A stretch of DNA of 64,000 nt, from positions 107,940 to 171,939 of the forward strand of contig CAJJDP010000132.1 of NCBI GenBank assembly GCA_905182995.1, given 5' to 3'. The notes beneath the pieces were generated by a model. The model worked only from the letters and a program-made list of their open reading frames with translations, made no database searches and was not told the origin of the DNA. The stretch comes from Paramecium octaurelia. Lineage: Eukaryota; Ciliophora; Oligohymenophorea; Peniculida; Parameciidae. Both the position numbers and the translations under genes were made by a program. Positions 36,692-49,208 of the stretch are shown here, piece by piece. Each line of letters starts with the position of its first letter. The stretch's first letter is position 1.

Positions 36692-37116
36692 TTTATTTTT
36701 ATATTTTATGAATATTAAATAGTTCAAAAGTATTTTCAAGTCAGTATTAGCAGCAATAATGATTGATAAGGGTATGCATAATTAGTGATTTAAATGATCA
36801 TTGATAAGGGTATGCATAAATAGTGATTTACCTAAGAGAATAATGACATAAGATGACATAAAATGAATAGAGTGGGTATTCGGAAAAAGAAGGAGTGTAT
36901 ATATGATGACAGTAGTCAATAAATTCTTATATATTTTACAGAAGATGATTCTCCATCTCTATAATTGAGTAAGTTGAGGTTTAATTAGCATATGAAAATT
37001 CCCATAAATTAAAAATTAATATTAAATAAATTGAATAAGGGGAGAGGGGAGATTATGATATTTCTTTCGCCACATGAAAATAAATATATTGTTTGAATAT
37101 TAAATTAAATGGCTTC

Positions 37117-38640
37117 TCATTTTTTATCTTTTCTTTTTCTATCTTCTATAATATAAGAATTGAAATACTGTTGTCCTATTAAGTGCTAAGCTAATAAGCT
37201 AAAGTTTCTTTGATATATGGTCGTTGGATATCAATAGGTTTATCAATAATCTTGGCGTTGGCATTAACAGTTTAATCGTTAATGACCAATTATAAATGGA
37301 CTGGAGGACGTAATGCCTCCTGCAATTAAGAGGACGATGAATACAAGAGTAAATAACTTGAAAATTAAATAGGTGCCATACTTCCTATTCTACTAAAATA
37401 TATAAATCCCAATTAGATCTCCATACTTTTTAAACTCCAAATAGACATTAAAAGGAGGTACATCTCTATCTAATTCAACTTGCACCTCATAATTCCTCAA
37501 TAAATCCTAAACAGGTCGTTACTTTTTAGCCACAACCAAAAGAGGAATGCCCTTAACTTGCAAACAGGGCCTCAAATTGACTAAAAATTGAGCAGTATTT
37601 TCATCTTAAAATTATAACTCCAAATATTGCATCTTATCAGAAGTGTCTTAATAATTTAAATAAATAATAACTCCAAGTATGATTAATAGGTGCATTCTAT
37701 TTATGATGAGTAACAATCTCTGAGATAACTTCATTCTCATTAACTTCCTGTGGTATCGAGAAGATATAAACACTATTCTTATCAGTGAACACCTGTTAAG
37801 GTTTGATAGGTTAAACATTCAATTAATCCTTATTCAATTCTAAAGAAGAACTCCTTGATGATTGTCTAATCTTTTTGACCTACTTGTTTTTTCTGGGTTC
37901 CCCAGAAGAAGATGGCGATCTCCTTCTCGATCCTTATCCTTGAGACTGCTTTCTGTCCGCTTTCTTACTCTTCTTCTACTTCTTGCTGACACTTCGACTC
38001 TACCTTCTTGATGACTCACTACTGTCACTCCTGCCCTTTGATTATTGCTAAATTAAATGGTGCACAGTTACATTCCTCCTCAAAGATCGTTCCAAATGCT
38101 CTTTGTCCAACATATTCTTGTTTTCTAGGTAGTTTTTAAAGGCATCACTCAATTCCACAACTTCTTTTTGTCTTCCTATTCATAAATTAATTTGATCATA
38201 CCATTCCTTCCAAAATTGAAGTGCTTCTTGCCTATGTATACTAATTTTGCATTATCATCATTGCTCATTCCAATTGCAACATCACAATAGGATCCCTGAG
38301 CATTGAATATTTGGACTACATCACACGAGCCAGCCAAGTTCACTAAATATTACCATACATTACCTTTTCTCTTGATGAAACTCAAAAATTCATTAGTACT
38401 CATCCCATTCATGTGTACATGACGTACATAAAAGTGGATCTTGAATTCACTGTGTGGATAGTAACGTTTTCCAATCTTATTCTCAAAAGATGATGATTAA
38501 TTTGAGTATGACTCATTCGAAGAATTGCGTCTCTTTGATTGCCCTTTTCTGTCTTCCTCCCTATTAGAAGAAGCATTTCTTTCTTCATCCTTTTTGTCTT
38601 GCTTTTGCACTTCCTCTGGTTAACCTTACTACTAAATCAT
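37117..38640 (-). CDS. RS-domain protein with RRM-like region
   Basis: Introns of 26, 25, 25 and 23 nt leave 474 residues. The N-terminal part holds a globular segment (YYPHSEFKIHFYVRHVHM, GSCDVVQIFNAQGSYCDV, KLVYIGKKHFNFG). Residues 200-290 are an RS/RK-rich low-complexity domain (SDSSESSRRQSRSVSKKQ and similar). The C-terminal part has RRM-like strands (NSVYIFSIPQEVNENEV, YLELQFQDENTAQFLVN, PFNVYLEFKKYGDLIG). It ends QDNKDRKRKDKK. The combination suggests an mRNA-processing factor that the SRPK kinase could phosphorylate; that link is inference. Its start codon lies 14 bp from that of the giant coiled-coil gene. Confidence 0.75.
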
Positions 38641-38654
38641 TTTTTAAAATATTA
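38641..38654. promoter_or_regulatory. 14-bp divergent intergenic region
   Basis: Only TTTTTAAAATATTA separates the two start codons, the shortest divergent spacer in the window. It is all A/T and includes a TATT/AAAATA core. Confidence 0.5.
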
Positions 38655-41600
38655 ATGTTAAATTCAAATAATGAGGCGCTTCTCAAACAGGTCAACAAAA
38701 ACCAAACTCTCCTCATCCAAAAATTACAAGAAGACATCCAAGTCCTAAATGAAGAAATAGAAGCGTCGAATCATTAAATTGACACTCTCAAATCCGAACA
38801 TCATCTAGCCTTGTCTCAGCAATTATCCTTCATCGAAGATCTTAGAAATGAATCTTAGAACTATCAACAACAAAACATGGAACTCCAAACCAAATTCACT
38901 TAATCTGTCTTACAAAATCAATTGCTTCAAACCAAGTATGACAAAAAGAACAAATAATATAAAGATTAAATCGTAGAACTCAAGCAACAAATCAAATAGA
39001 TTCATCTCAAAAATTAAGATTACCAAAGAGAAATCATAGACCTGCGTAAATCCTTAGACGTCAAAAAACTTGAACTTTCCAAATTCAATGACAATTCCTC
39101 AATTATAAATGAATAAAACAAACAGCTAAGGGCTAATTTGGATCTGCAAAAGGTTGATTATGATAATAAAATCGAGCAAATTCAAAACTTAATTTAAGAT
39201 AAAGACGAAGAAATAACTCTCATCATAAATGATAACAAATTGTTAAATAAAACCAATCTAGAATTAATAGAAGCAAATGCTAATCAATCCCAGACTCTTC
39301 AATCTTAAATCAACACACTAGAGCAACACAACCAAACCCTTCAAATTCAATTATCTGATCTCCTCAATGAAAACAACCTCCTAAAACAATAATTGTAATA
39401 GCAAACCTAGGAAATGCAAATCATACCCTCCTCAATATAGTTGCAATCAGCTGCTGAATCTCAATAAGAAATGGTATAATTACAATGTTCCAATTTGCTG
39501 AATCAGAGTAACTAAGTGGATATTATTTTATAATAAAAAGAAAGTGAGATTTCATCCTTTTAATAACTCATTCAAGTGCAAAATGATAAAATAACACAAT
39601 TACAATAATAATATTAAGATCTAGAACTCTTACATCTTTAGGATACCCAAAATATAGAAAAGAACAATTAAGAATTACTAAATTAAATTGATAATCTATA
39701 ATTATAGATTTCTAAGCTTACATCTGAATTGAAAGATTCTGAAATAAAACATATTTAAGTTAAACAAATGTAAGAAACTACTATATCGAAACTCAATCAT
39801 GATGTTAGATTATTAGAATAAAAAAATGAAGACTTGATTTTGCATAATAACAAACTTATCAATGAAATCAAGCAAAATGAATTAAATCAGTAGAAGGAAT
39901 CTACTATTATTTGTTAGAAAAACTCAGAATTTGAAATTCAGCTTCTAGAATCACAACATTAAATAGAAGATTTAAAATAAGAGAAATAAAAATAAGTGCA
40001 TGTTGTTGAAATGTTAAATCGTTAATTATAAGTTCAAGTACAAGCACAATCCAAATTAGAGGAAGATATAACTAAATATTAAAACTTTCTCATATCCCAT
40101 GACAAATAATTAGAAGCCATCACTTCTAATGAAAGTTCTGACTCTAGTGATTCAAGTGAAGAACCAGTTACTGAAAAATCACAACAATTGAATTTTGATG
40201 CACTCTGTAATAAATTAACAGAAAAAATTAGATTAATCTAACTCAGATTAGAAATTTATGAAAAATAAATTAAGCAATACAAGTAGGAACTTCATTCCAA
40301 AACTACGGAAATTTAAAAGCTGTTTAGTGAAAATTCTGAATCCAATTTAAAAGTATAAAGGTTATCTTAAATACAACCTAAACTAGAGAATTAACTTGAA
40401 AGCTAGGAGGAATCCTTAAAATAAAAGGACCAAATTATTGAAAATCTAACATTATCGAACACAAACCTGTAAGTTTAGCTTAAAGAAATTGAAGAATCAA
40501 AGTTTTCACTTGAAAATTAAATAAAACTACTCCAAGAGGCTTAACAAAATCAATCATAGGATTTCTAAAACTAAATTCTAACTCAAGCCAAATCATAAGA
40601 TTTAAAGATTCAAGAATTAACAAGGACAAATAGTAACTTTGAAATTCAGTTGATTGAAAGCGAGAACAAACTCAAATAACTGTAGATAGAAAACGAGTCC
40701 TTGAATCTAAAAATTGCATCATTAGATGTAGAACTTTCTAATTTATAAAATCAACTTTAACTTGAACTTGTTATCAAAAATGATTTATAGAGTAATTTAA
40801 ATTCTATTAAAGAAGAATAAATTTAAAATTTCAATTTAAGCAATGCTGAAACAACATAAGCTTCAATCTTCGATCAAGTATTTCCAAACATTAATTATTA
40901 AGTGATTTTATTTACAGAGGAATTGACAGAATAAATAAAGAATAGCCTATAAATCAAAATGGATAGTTTAGATAACAATTTTTTAAGAATAATAAATAAA
41001 TATTAAAAATTATTAGAAAAGTTATAAAAGAATTATCACAATATTTAAAACTAATATGAGCTAAGTCAATAGACCTTAATTTAAAAGGAAAGTGTATAAT
41101 AAGATTAAAATGAAAAATTATCAAATTAAATTAACTCTTTGTAAGAAGAAATCGAGTAAAGAAAAAGCTTCATTCATCAATTAGAAGATTAATAAAAGAA
41201 ACTATTGCTGGATTTATCTAATATAGAGAAGCAGAATTAGGAGAAATAGATTATAATTAATCAATAATAGCAAAATTTAGATGAAATTCATAAAACCAAA
41301 ATAGTTGAACTCGAAAAAATAATTACTAATTAGCAACTAGAGATGGAGCAGGCTATAACAAAAAGTAATTAATTAGAATAATAAGTATAAGATCAAAAAA
41401 ATTAAATCCATTCAAAATAAAATAGGATAAATGAATTAAAATAAGAAATAAATCATTTAAAAAATGATTAGACTGGTGTATAAATTGATTAATTGAAATT
41501 TTAATAGCAATAAAATTAGATATTAGAACTTATTTCCAATAATACAAATTTAAATCAATAAAATTTAGATGTATAACGCAGATTAAAATAAGTCGAAGAT

Positions 41601-44600
41601 ACAAATTAAGCTTTATAAGATAAAATAAATCAATTAATAAAATAAGGAGCTAGCTAAAAGGAAATAATTAACTAATTACAATAATAAAACCAATTAGAAG
41701 TTAAGTAAAATCTGGCCTTAATGTAACAGATGGACCCTTTATAAAAGTAGATAGACTTTTTAACGCGAGATAACCGAAAGTTATAATAATCAAACAATGA
41801 TTTTGAAAAAGCCTATGGAAAATTGCCTATTTATGGAAGTCCTAGCCCTAAAAAAGTTTAAAATAATGATTAAAATTAAATTAAGAAATTAGAAGATGAA
41901 TTGTAACAAATTTAATTGAGATTCTAACAAGAAAAGGAAAAAGAAATAAATCATATTTCTAGCTAGTATGAATTTTAAATGCAATAATTGAAGGATTTAA
42001 ATTAGGATGAAATAAATAAACTAGAATAAAACTTAATAACTTTAAGCAACGAATTAAAGCAATAGTAAATTTTGAACAACAAGCTATTGGAAGAAAATAA
42101 TAAAGTAGAAAAAGAAAAGTAATAATTTATTGAAAAAGTTGAGAAATTGACAAAATAGCTTAATGAGTGTATTTAAGATTAATCAATGATAGCCTAATAA
42201 GAAAGCGAATTAAATAGATTCAGTATTCTTCACTAATAGGCACTAGAGGAAAACCAAAAATTATCAAAGCTTCTTATTAATTCAGAAGAGGAAAATAAAA
42301 ATTTAAAACAAGAACAAAGTTTATTAAGCACGTAATTAGAAAAACAATATAATGAACATTAATTTGAGGTAAAGTAATTAAAGGGAAATTATATTGAATA
42401 AGAAAATATGCATTTAGAAAAAATAAAAATATTAGAGTAAAAATTATGTGAGGTTAATTATGAATTACAAAACAGTCAAATGTAATTTAATAACACAAAA
42501 GAGAGTTATGATAAATTAATTGCTGAGAAAAACGAATAATTATAGAATTCTGAATAAGACGTTTAAGAATTATAAAAATAAATAAATAACCATTTAGATT
42601 AAATTAATAAATATAAGAATTTAATCGAAGAAAAGGAAAAGTAAATATAAGTCTGCATAAATGAATATAAGCAGATTGAAGTTAATTGTAATAATAAATA
42701 ATAAAGTCTGTAATAATAAATTGATGATTAATAAGAATAATTATAGATTTCAAAGAATAATATCTTAGATTTGTAAAAATAAATAGCAAATTAAGAAGTT
42801 TAAATTAGTTAATAAAAGAATGTTATTCACTAAAAGGAAGAACTTATATCAATTAAAATAAATTAATCGAATGATCTAAATTTAGAATTATACAATAAAT
42901 TAGAAAATCTTCAATAATTAATTGATGATCTAAACTTATAATTAAAGAATTCTTAAGATAATACCTTAAATTTACAAAAATAAATACAATTTTAAGAAGA
43001 TTAGATTAATAAAAATAAAAATATAATAGGAGAAAAGGAATAGTAAATATAGAACCAAATTAATCAAATAAAACAGATAGAAATCAATAATAATAATGAA
43101 TAATAAAGTCTTTAAAAATAAGTTGATAATTAGTAAGAATAATTATAGATTTCAAAGAATAATATCTTAGATTTGTAAAAATAAATAGCAAATTAAGAAG
43201 TTTAAATTAATTAATAAAAGAATGTTATTCACTAGAAGGAATAGCTTATATCAATTAAAATAAATTAATCGAATGATCTAAATTTAGAATTATAGAATAA
43301 ATTAGAAAATCTTTAATAATTAATTGATGATCTAAACTTATAATTAAAGAATTCTTAAGATAATAATTTAGATTTACAAAATTAAATAAAATTTTAAGAA
43401 GATTAGAATAATAAAAATAAGAATATAATAGAAGAAAAGGAAAAGCAAATATAGAACCAAATTAATCAAATAAAATAAATCGAGGTTGGGTATATTAATA
43501 AGTTATAAAATCTTTAAAAATAAATTGATGATTAATAAGAATAATTATAGATTTCAAAAAATACCGTCTAAGATTTATAATAATAAATTGTAAATTAAGA
43601 AGATTAAATTCATTAATAAAGCAATGTGATCTAGAAGAAGGAAGAGTTTATATCAATTAAAATAAATTAATCCAATGATCAGATTTTATAATTATAAAAT
43701 AAATTAGAAAATCTTTAGCAATTAATTGATGATCTCAACTTATAATTATAGAATTCTAAAAACAATAATTAAAATCTATAATAATAAAAAAAACTATAAG
43801 AGGATCAAATGAATCAATATAAGAATTTAATAGAAGAAAAAGAAAATTAATTATAAATTTAAGTTAATGAATCAAAAAAGATCGAAGTTGATAATAAGAA
43901 TACAATAGAAAAGTTATAAAAAGTTATTAATAATTAAAATGAATAGTTATAAAATACTATTAATAATATCTCAGATCTATAAAAATAAATTAAGAGTTCG
44001 GAAGATTAGATGAAACAATATAAAAATCTAATAGAATAAAAGGAAAGGGATTTATAAAAAGAAATTAATGAATCTAAAAGGGTAGAAATTGATTATAATA
44101 ATAAAGTATAAAATCTTTAATAAGAAATTGATGATTAGACTGAATAATTGCAAAATGCTAAAAATAAAATCTCAGATTTATAAAAATAAATAGCAAATTA
44201 AGAAGTTTAAATTAGTTAATAAAAGAATGTGATTCACTAAAAGGAAGAACTTATATCACTAAAAATTAATTAATCGAATGATCTAAATTTAGAATTATAG
44301 AATAAATTAGAAAATCTTCAATAATTAATTGATGATCTAAGCTTATAATTAAAGAATTCTTAAGATAATACCTTAAATTTACAAAAATAAATAAAACTTT
44401 AAGAAGATTAGATTAATAAAAATAAAAATATAATAGAAGAAAAGGAAAAGTAAATATAGAACCAAATTAATGAATCAAAACAAATAGAAATTAATAATAA
44501 TAATAAGTAATAAAGTCTTTAACAATAAATAAATGATTAATTAGAGTAATTATAAAATTCCAATAATAATATTTAAGATCTATAAATATAACTTAATAGA

Positions 44601-47162
44601 TAAGAAGATTAAATAAAAAATTATAACAATTAGATTCAAGAAAATGAAAAAGCTTATTACCTTTAAATTTAAAATTCTAATACCATTAATGACTCTTTAA
44701 AATTAAAATTAATTGATTCTGAAAATTAAATATTAAACCTTTAAAAACAAATTAAGGATGAATAAAATCAAATTTAGGAACAATAAAAATGGTTTAAGGA
44801 GGAAAAAGAAAAAGACTAATTAATTATAGAGCAATTAACACTAGAAAATAGAAAGTCAAGATAATTAGTAAAGGAGTAGGAAGATTAGATTAATATGCTA
44901 AATAACATAAAATTATAGAATGATAATAAATTTGATTAAGAGTAGTTAATAAATAATTAGTTGAAGAAGGATAATTAAGATAAAGAATAAAGAATAAGCT
45001 AATTATTGATCATAGAAGAAGATTCAAAAAAATAAATTTCTAAATTAAATGAAGAAATTAGGAATGAGTAAAAAATTCTAAATACTCTAAAGATTCAACA
45101 AGATGAGGAAGCAAAAAATAAAATAAAATTATAAGATTAAATTAAGGAATATGAATAGGTTATCAAAAGCTTATAAGTTGAAATTAAAGAAGTGCCTATT
45201 ATTAAAAAACAGCTTGTTGAATATTAGGGAGAGCTTGATAACAATAAAATCAAGTTAGTAGAATCATAGGATAAAATATATTAATAGGAATGCCTTATTA
45301 AATAATTAGAAAAAGCTGTGGAATCGAGTTCGGAATCATCGTCTTTTTAAAAAGAGTAGCATTAGGCAGAGTTAAATAAGAAGTAGAAATAAATAGAAGA
45401 CAAAGATTTAGTTATTCTTGAATAAGAAACATAAATTAGAAATCTAAAGGAGAATTATAATAATTAATTATAGTAATTAAAAGATATAAATCATAAAATC
45501 TAAACCGATTAAGCTTAGAATGAAGAGAGTTGTAGGTTATTCTAAAATAAATTAGATAAGTTGGAAAAATAGAAAATAGATTAAGAAAATATAATATAGT
45601 AATTGCAGGTGTAAAATTAGGAAATAATCAAGTAATATGATAAGAGCTAAGGGTTTAATGAAGAATTAAAATAATAATTAAATGGGAAATCTGATAAACT
45701 AAATCAAAAATAGTAGTAAATTGAGAGTTTGGAAAATAAAATAATATAACTAAGCAATACAAATATAATTTATGAACAGAAGATTACTGAATTTAATTAG
45801 AATTTTAATTAATAGGAATAATAAATTAATGATTTAAATAATAAGGTTAAAGATTTAACTTAAGAAATTTCCGAGAAAGAGGATAAATATAGAAATTAAA
45901 TTGAATAGTAAAAAAAGGAATATTTATCTGATAAATTATTATTAGAGAATAGGATCAAGGAGTCAGTTAATGAATGGAATTAAAAAGTAGAGGATTAAAG
46001 GAAAAATTACGAGAATTAACAATAAGACATGGAGAATAATTTGAATTAAGAAAGAATATTATCTAAGTAATTGGAGGAGAATAATAAAGAATTATCTTTA
46101 AAAGTCCAAAACTTGGAAACGATTCTGGAGTAACATAGTTAAAATAATGCAGACTTATTGAGAAATATTGAAGAGCTGAAAATTGAGAATGGTAATAATT
46201 AGAGTGAATTAGAGAAGATTAAGAAAGATAAAGAAGAATTAGAGAGTAAATATTAGTAGATTGAACATTAGAAGAATGAAACATTAGATTCCAACAAAAA
46301 TTTATAAGACATGTTATTTGAATTGAAGTAGATTAATGAGAAGATTGTTGTATAAAATAGTGCAATTCAAAGAGAGATGGATGATATACAGAGCATGAAT
46401 TAAAGTTTAGAAAAGAGATATTCTTTACTGATAAATGAGAAATCAAGTTTATTAGAACAAGTCCGAGAATAAAAATCTGCTTTGGTTGATCAATCTCAAT
46501 AGTATATTTAATTAGAGAGTTAGTTTAATCAAATGCAATAGAATTTCATAAGAATTGAATCTCAAAGCAATAGTTTAAAATAAATAAATCAGCAATTAGA
46601 ATAATCATTATAACAATAATAGCAAGTTAATTCATAGATAATTTAGAAGCAAGAATAATAGTACTAATAGCAATTAGATTAATTAACTCTTTAGCTTTAA
46701 GATGGATAAAATTAGGTTCGATTGCTTTAACAGAAGAACGGAGAGTAGAGATAAGAGATACAGATGATCAGAAATGATCAAAAGTAATGGGAGAATAATA
46801 AAGTAAATGAGATGGTTTAGATGAAGTAGGAGAGTGAGAGACAGATTCAGAAACTGATGGATTAGGTTAGTTAGGTAGAAGGGTTGAATAAGCAATATTA
46901 GAATGAAATTTTGGAGTTGAACAATATTATTAAAAAACAATTTGAAGAGAAGGACAAGAGTAGTGTAAATAATCAGGTGGTTGAATAGTTGTAAACAAAG
47001 CTAAAATGTAAGTCGTTAATTATTATTATTATAGTGAGTGAGGAATAAATAGATAGATTGCTTATGACAAATAGGGCGTTGATGGAGGAGAATGCAAATT
47101 TGCAAGAGTAGATTAAGGATGATTTAAACTCTAGCTTTTGCAGCAATGCATCACAAAAGTGA
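38655..47162 (+). CDS. giant coiled-coil protein (about 2,830 residues)
   Basis: One ciliate-code frame runs 8,508 bases to TGA 47160-47162 with no frame change I could find. A probable 27-nt GTAAGT...TATAG intron at 47008-47034 is itself in frame, so the product is 2,826 or 2,835 residues. Almost all of it is heptad-patterned coiled coil rich in Gln, Glu, Lys, Leu and Asn. The first part uses CTC/ACC-rich codons, then composition shifts to extreme AT. Residues about 1,360-1,850 contain a repeat of about 134 residues. An acidic serine patch (SSDSSDSSEEP) lies near residue 500. No motor or membrane domain is visible. Such proteins in ciliates are typically cortical, basal-body or infraciliary-lattice scaffolds; this is family-level inference. 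Confidence 0.85.
42751..44250 (+). repeat. internal 402-bp coding repeats in the giant coiled-coil gene
   Basis: CAAAGAATAATATCTTAGAT occurs at 42751 and 43153, a period of 402 bp (134 codons). Diverged copies follow near 43555 and 44170, the last spacing being longer. Each unit contains a segment with TAATCGAATGATCTAAATTT and one with AATTGATGATCTAAACTTA. Recent tandem expansion in frame is the simplest explanation. Confidence 0.8.
47008..47034 (+). other. 27-nt intron in phase with the reading frame
   Basis: GTAAGT...TATAG, 27 nt, a multiple of three with no in-frame TGA, so both the spliced and the unspliced mRNA encode full-length protein. Assigned as an intron from its ends and its AT-run body. 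Confidence 0.5.
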
Positions 47163-47184
47163 TTATATTAATTAATAATTAAAA

Positions 47185-48043
47185 ATGGGTAGTTGCGCAA
47201 CAAAAAATTAAGAAAATGAAGTTTCTCTCCCTTCTAATCCTAGATTACAAAGGGCTTACTAAGTAAGATAAAATTGATTTGATAGTAATATTCGTAAATC
47301 ATCGAAATTACTCATCCACTGAATGTGAATCAGAAATACAATAGTTACTTTACTTTGATTCCAGACCAATTTGTTGGCACAGGGATAAAAAAGGCAAATT
47401 CATATGAATCTCGTCTATCTAAGGAGGAATGGCAATAAAAGAGAGCTGAATTCTGGGGTATCTATGTTGTTTAAGAAAATAGAATCCAGAATAGAGGGAC
47501 AGAAGGAAAACTGGACTACGATAAAGGCTGCATTGGAAGCTGATGAAGGTACGTATTATTGTGAGTTAGGAACTGCAAAAACTATTTTGTAAGCTGCTGA
47601 CTTAAAGCTAATCAAGAATAGTATGTAAATTGTTTTTGACAATCACGGTAATATTATTAATCAAGAATCCTGTAGGGTAGAAATACGATTTGCCCGTTTT
47701 TGTAATGCATAATCCTGTTTCTTTCCCTTAGAAGCAATCTTACGATCAAAATCTTTACTAAAGTTTTGACCGCAAGGTTGTTAAGGTAATTGAATACTTT
47801 ATCTAGTTTAAATTGAGAAGTACCAAATGGAACAATGACAAGGAGGTTTCCTACAATACAGGAGACAAGGTGGAATCACTAATAAAAGAGTTATAATAAT
47901 AGGAGAACCCTTAGAAGATGAGATTGTATGTGAATGGTAGAGAAATGAAAGGCCATAACATGTTTGGGAATTATGGTGTCCAAGACAATTCTGTAATTAT
48001 TCAAACTATCATCTTTTAGGTTGTGCAAGCATTTATGTTATGA
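47185..48043 (+). CDS. ubiquitin domain-containing protein (UBTD1/2 family)
   Basis: Five introns (23, 25, 21, 28 and 21 nt) leave 246 residues. The N-terminus MGSCATKNQ is a probable myristoylation/palmitoylation signal, as in UBTD proteins. The UBTD N-domain is recognisable: RLSKEEWQQKRAEFWESR, KENWTTIKAALEADEG, QAADLKLIKNSMQIVFDN and KYDLPVFVMHNPVSF. A ubiquitin-like domain forms the C-terminus (KLRSTKWNNDKEVSY, KMRLYVNGREMKGHNMF, NSVIIQTIIFQ). UBTD proteins are known to act with E2/E3 enzymes in ubiquitin signalling. There is no C-terminal diglycine, so it is not a conjugatable ubiquitin. Confidence 0.9.
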
Positions 48044-48065
48044 TTATATAATAATATATATATTT

Positions 48066-49208
48066 ATGAATAAATAGAGACGTTAGAAAATACTTCCTAT
48101 TCAACAGCTTTAGGCTAAACTTAAATAGTTGAAGTAGAGCATAAGAGCTAGTGAAATCAAATCTCTAAGATCATCTTGCCTTTTGACTGAAACCACTCCG
48201 ATCGACAAATTGGATAAAATCAAAAAACTAAATCCAAATAGTAGTGTTGATGGCAAAACCATGTATCTCAAACCTTCTTTCAAAACAAAGATGAAAACTT
48301 CCAAAAGGTATTTCTCAGTCATTTTTAGTCCCCAATCCATGAAATTAAAAACGAGTTCTATGCTTACCTAAAAAAAAACACTGCCTTCCCCTCAAAAGCC
48401 CCTCAAGGATATCGTAAAACATTACATAAAGAGTAAAATCCCAAAAAGTAGGACTCCATCTAAGTCACCACCACAAAAGATCAAGAAATTGTCTAGTCCC
48501 CAATAAAGACAAATTAGAAGTCAAAGTAAAAAGAAGATCAAATATAAAACTACCATTTGTTCACCTAATAGGGTGACTAAGAAAAACAAAAAATAGAAAG
48601 TCTAAAATTAATACTATTAACCATAAATAAGCAAGGTAAGTTCTATTAGATTGAACACTTTCTCTGTTAGCGAGGATCCCCACAAAATGTTAATGAATCA
48701 AATAATTGATGAACTACAATAGATGAATGAAAAATAAATCATAGAATTACAATCATTTTTAAAGAATATCAAATATCAAAAAATAGATGAAGCATAACAA
48801 ACTAGTTTGCATGAGAAAATAGACATCTAATTGAAGCATCAATAAAAGGCATTTCATGAAAGCTTGCCTCTCAATATCATCAATGAAATCTGCCAATAAA
48901 GAGAGTCTACTATCAATGTAAGAGTAAAATTGTAAATGGATGCATTTTCTACATTATTAGAATAACAAAAGATATCACCACGATCTTTTAATAAAAATGG
49001 CTAAGTCTTGGAATAATGGAAATCATAGTCTACAGATAAACTGCATAAGTGTTAGGAAGTATTACAACAGATGTAAAGTGTAACAAATAAAATTCAGCAA
49101 AAGACTATTTAAGATATGAAACTCATTTAAGAATTAGAATCAAATAATTCAATCGTAATTTAATAGTTATGTAAACTATAAAATAAAGTTAGAATAAATG
49201 TCTGCTGA
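48066..49208 (+). CDS. basic low-complexity and coiled-coil protein
   Basis: An intronless frame of 380 residues. The first 190 are very basic and Ser/Pro-rich (KIPKSRTPSKSPPQKIKK, RQIRSQSKKKIKYK), suited to binding nucleic acid or microtubules. From about residue 205 it becomes coiled coil (MLMNQIIDELQQMNEKQI, QEVLQQMQSVTNKIQ). No family recognised. It begins 22 bp after the UBTD stop, and its last 11 bases overlap the start of the next gene in another frame. Confidence 0.75.

Larger units (their letters stand above)
35307..38075. repeat. 1,384-bp near-exact direct repeat flanking a single n (assembly duplication)
   Basis: Bases 35307-36690 recur at 36692-38075, separated by one n at 36691. 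I see a single mismatch (G at 36459 versus A at 37844), synonymous in the encoded serine codon. The arrangement matches the join at 15317: the first copy stops inside the RS-domain gene and the second restarts just after the PLP-enzyme stop codon. Confidence 0.88.

Noticed and set aside
46683..46940. 85-codon minus-strand leucine-rich ORF
   Set aside because: Antisense to the giant coiled-coil gene; leucine richness comes from the complement of AT-rich Gln/Lys codons.
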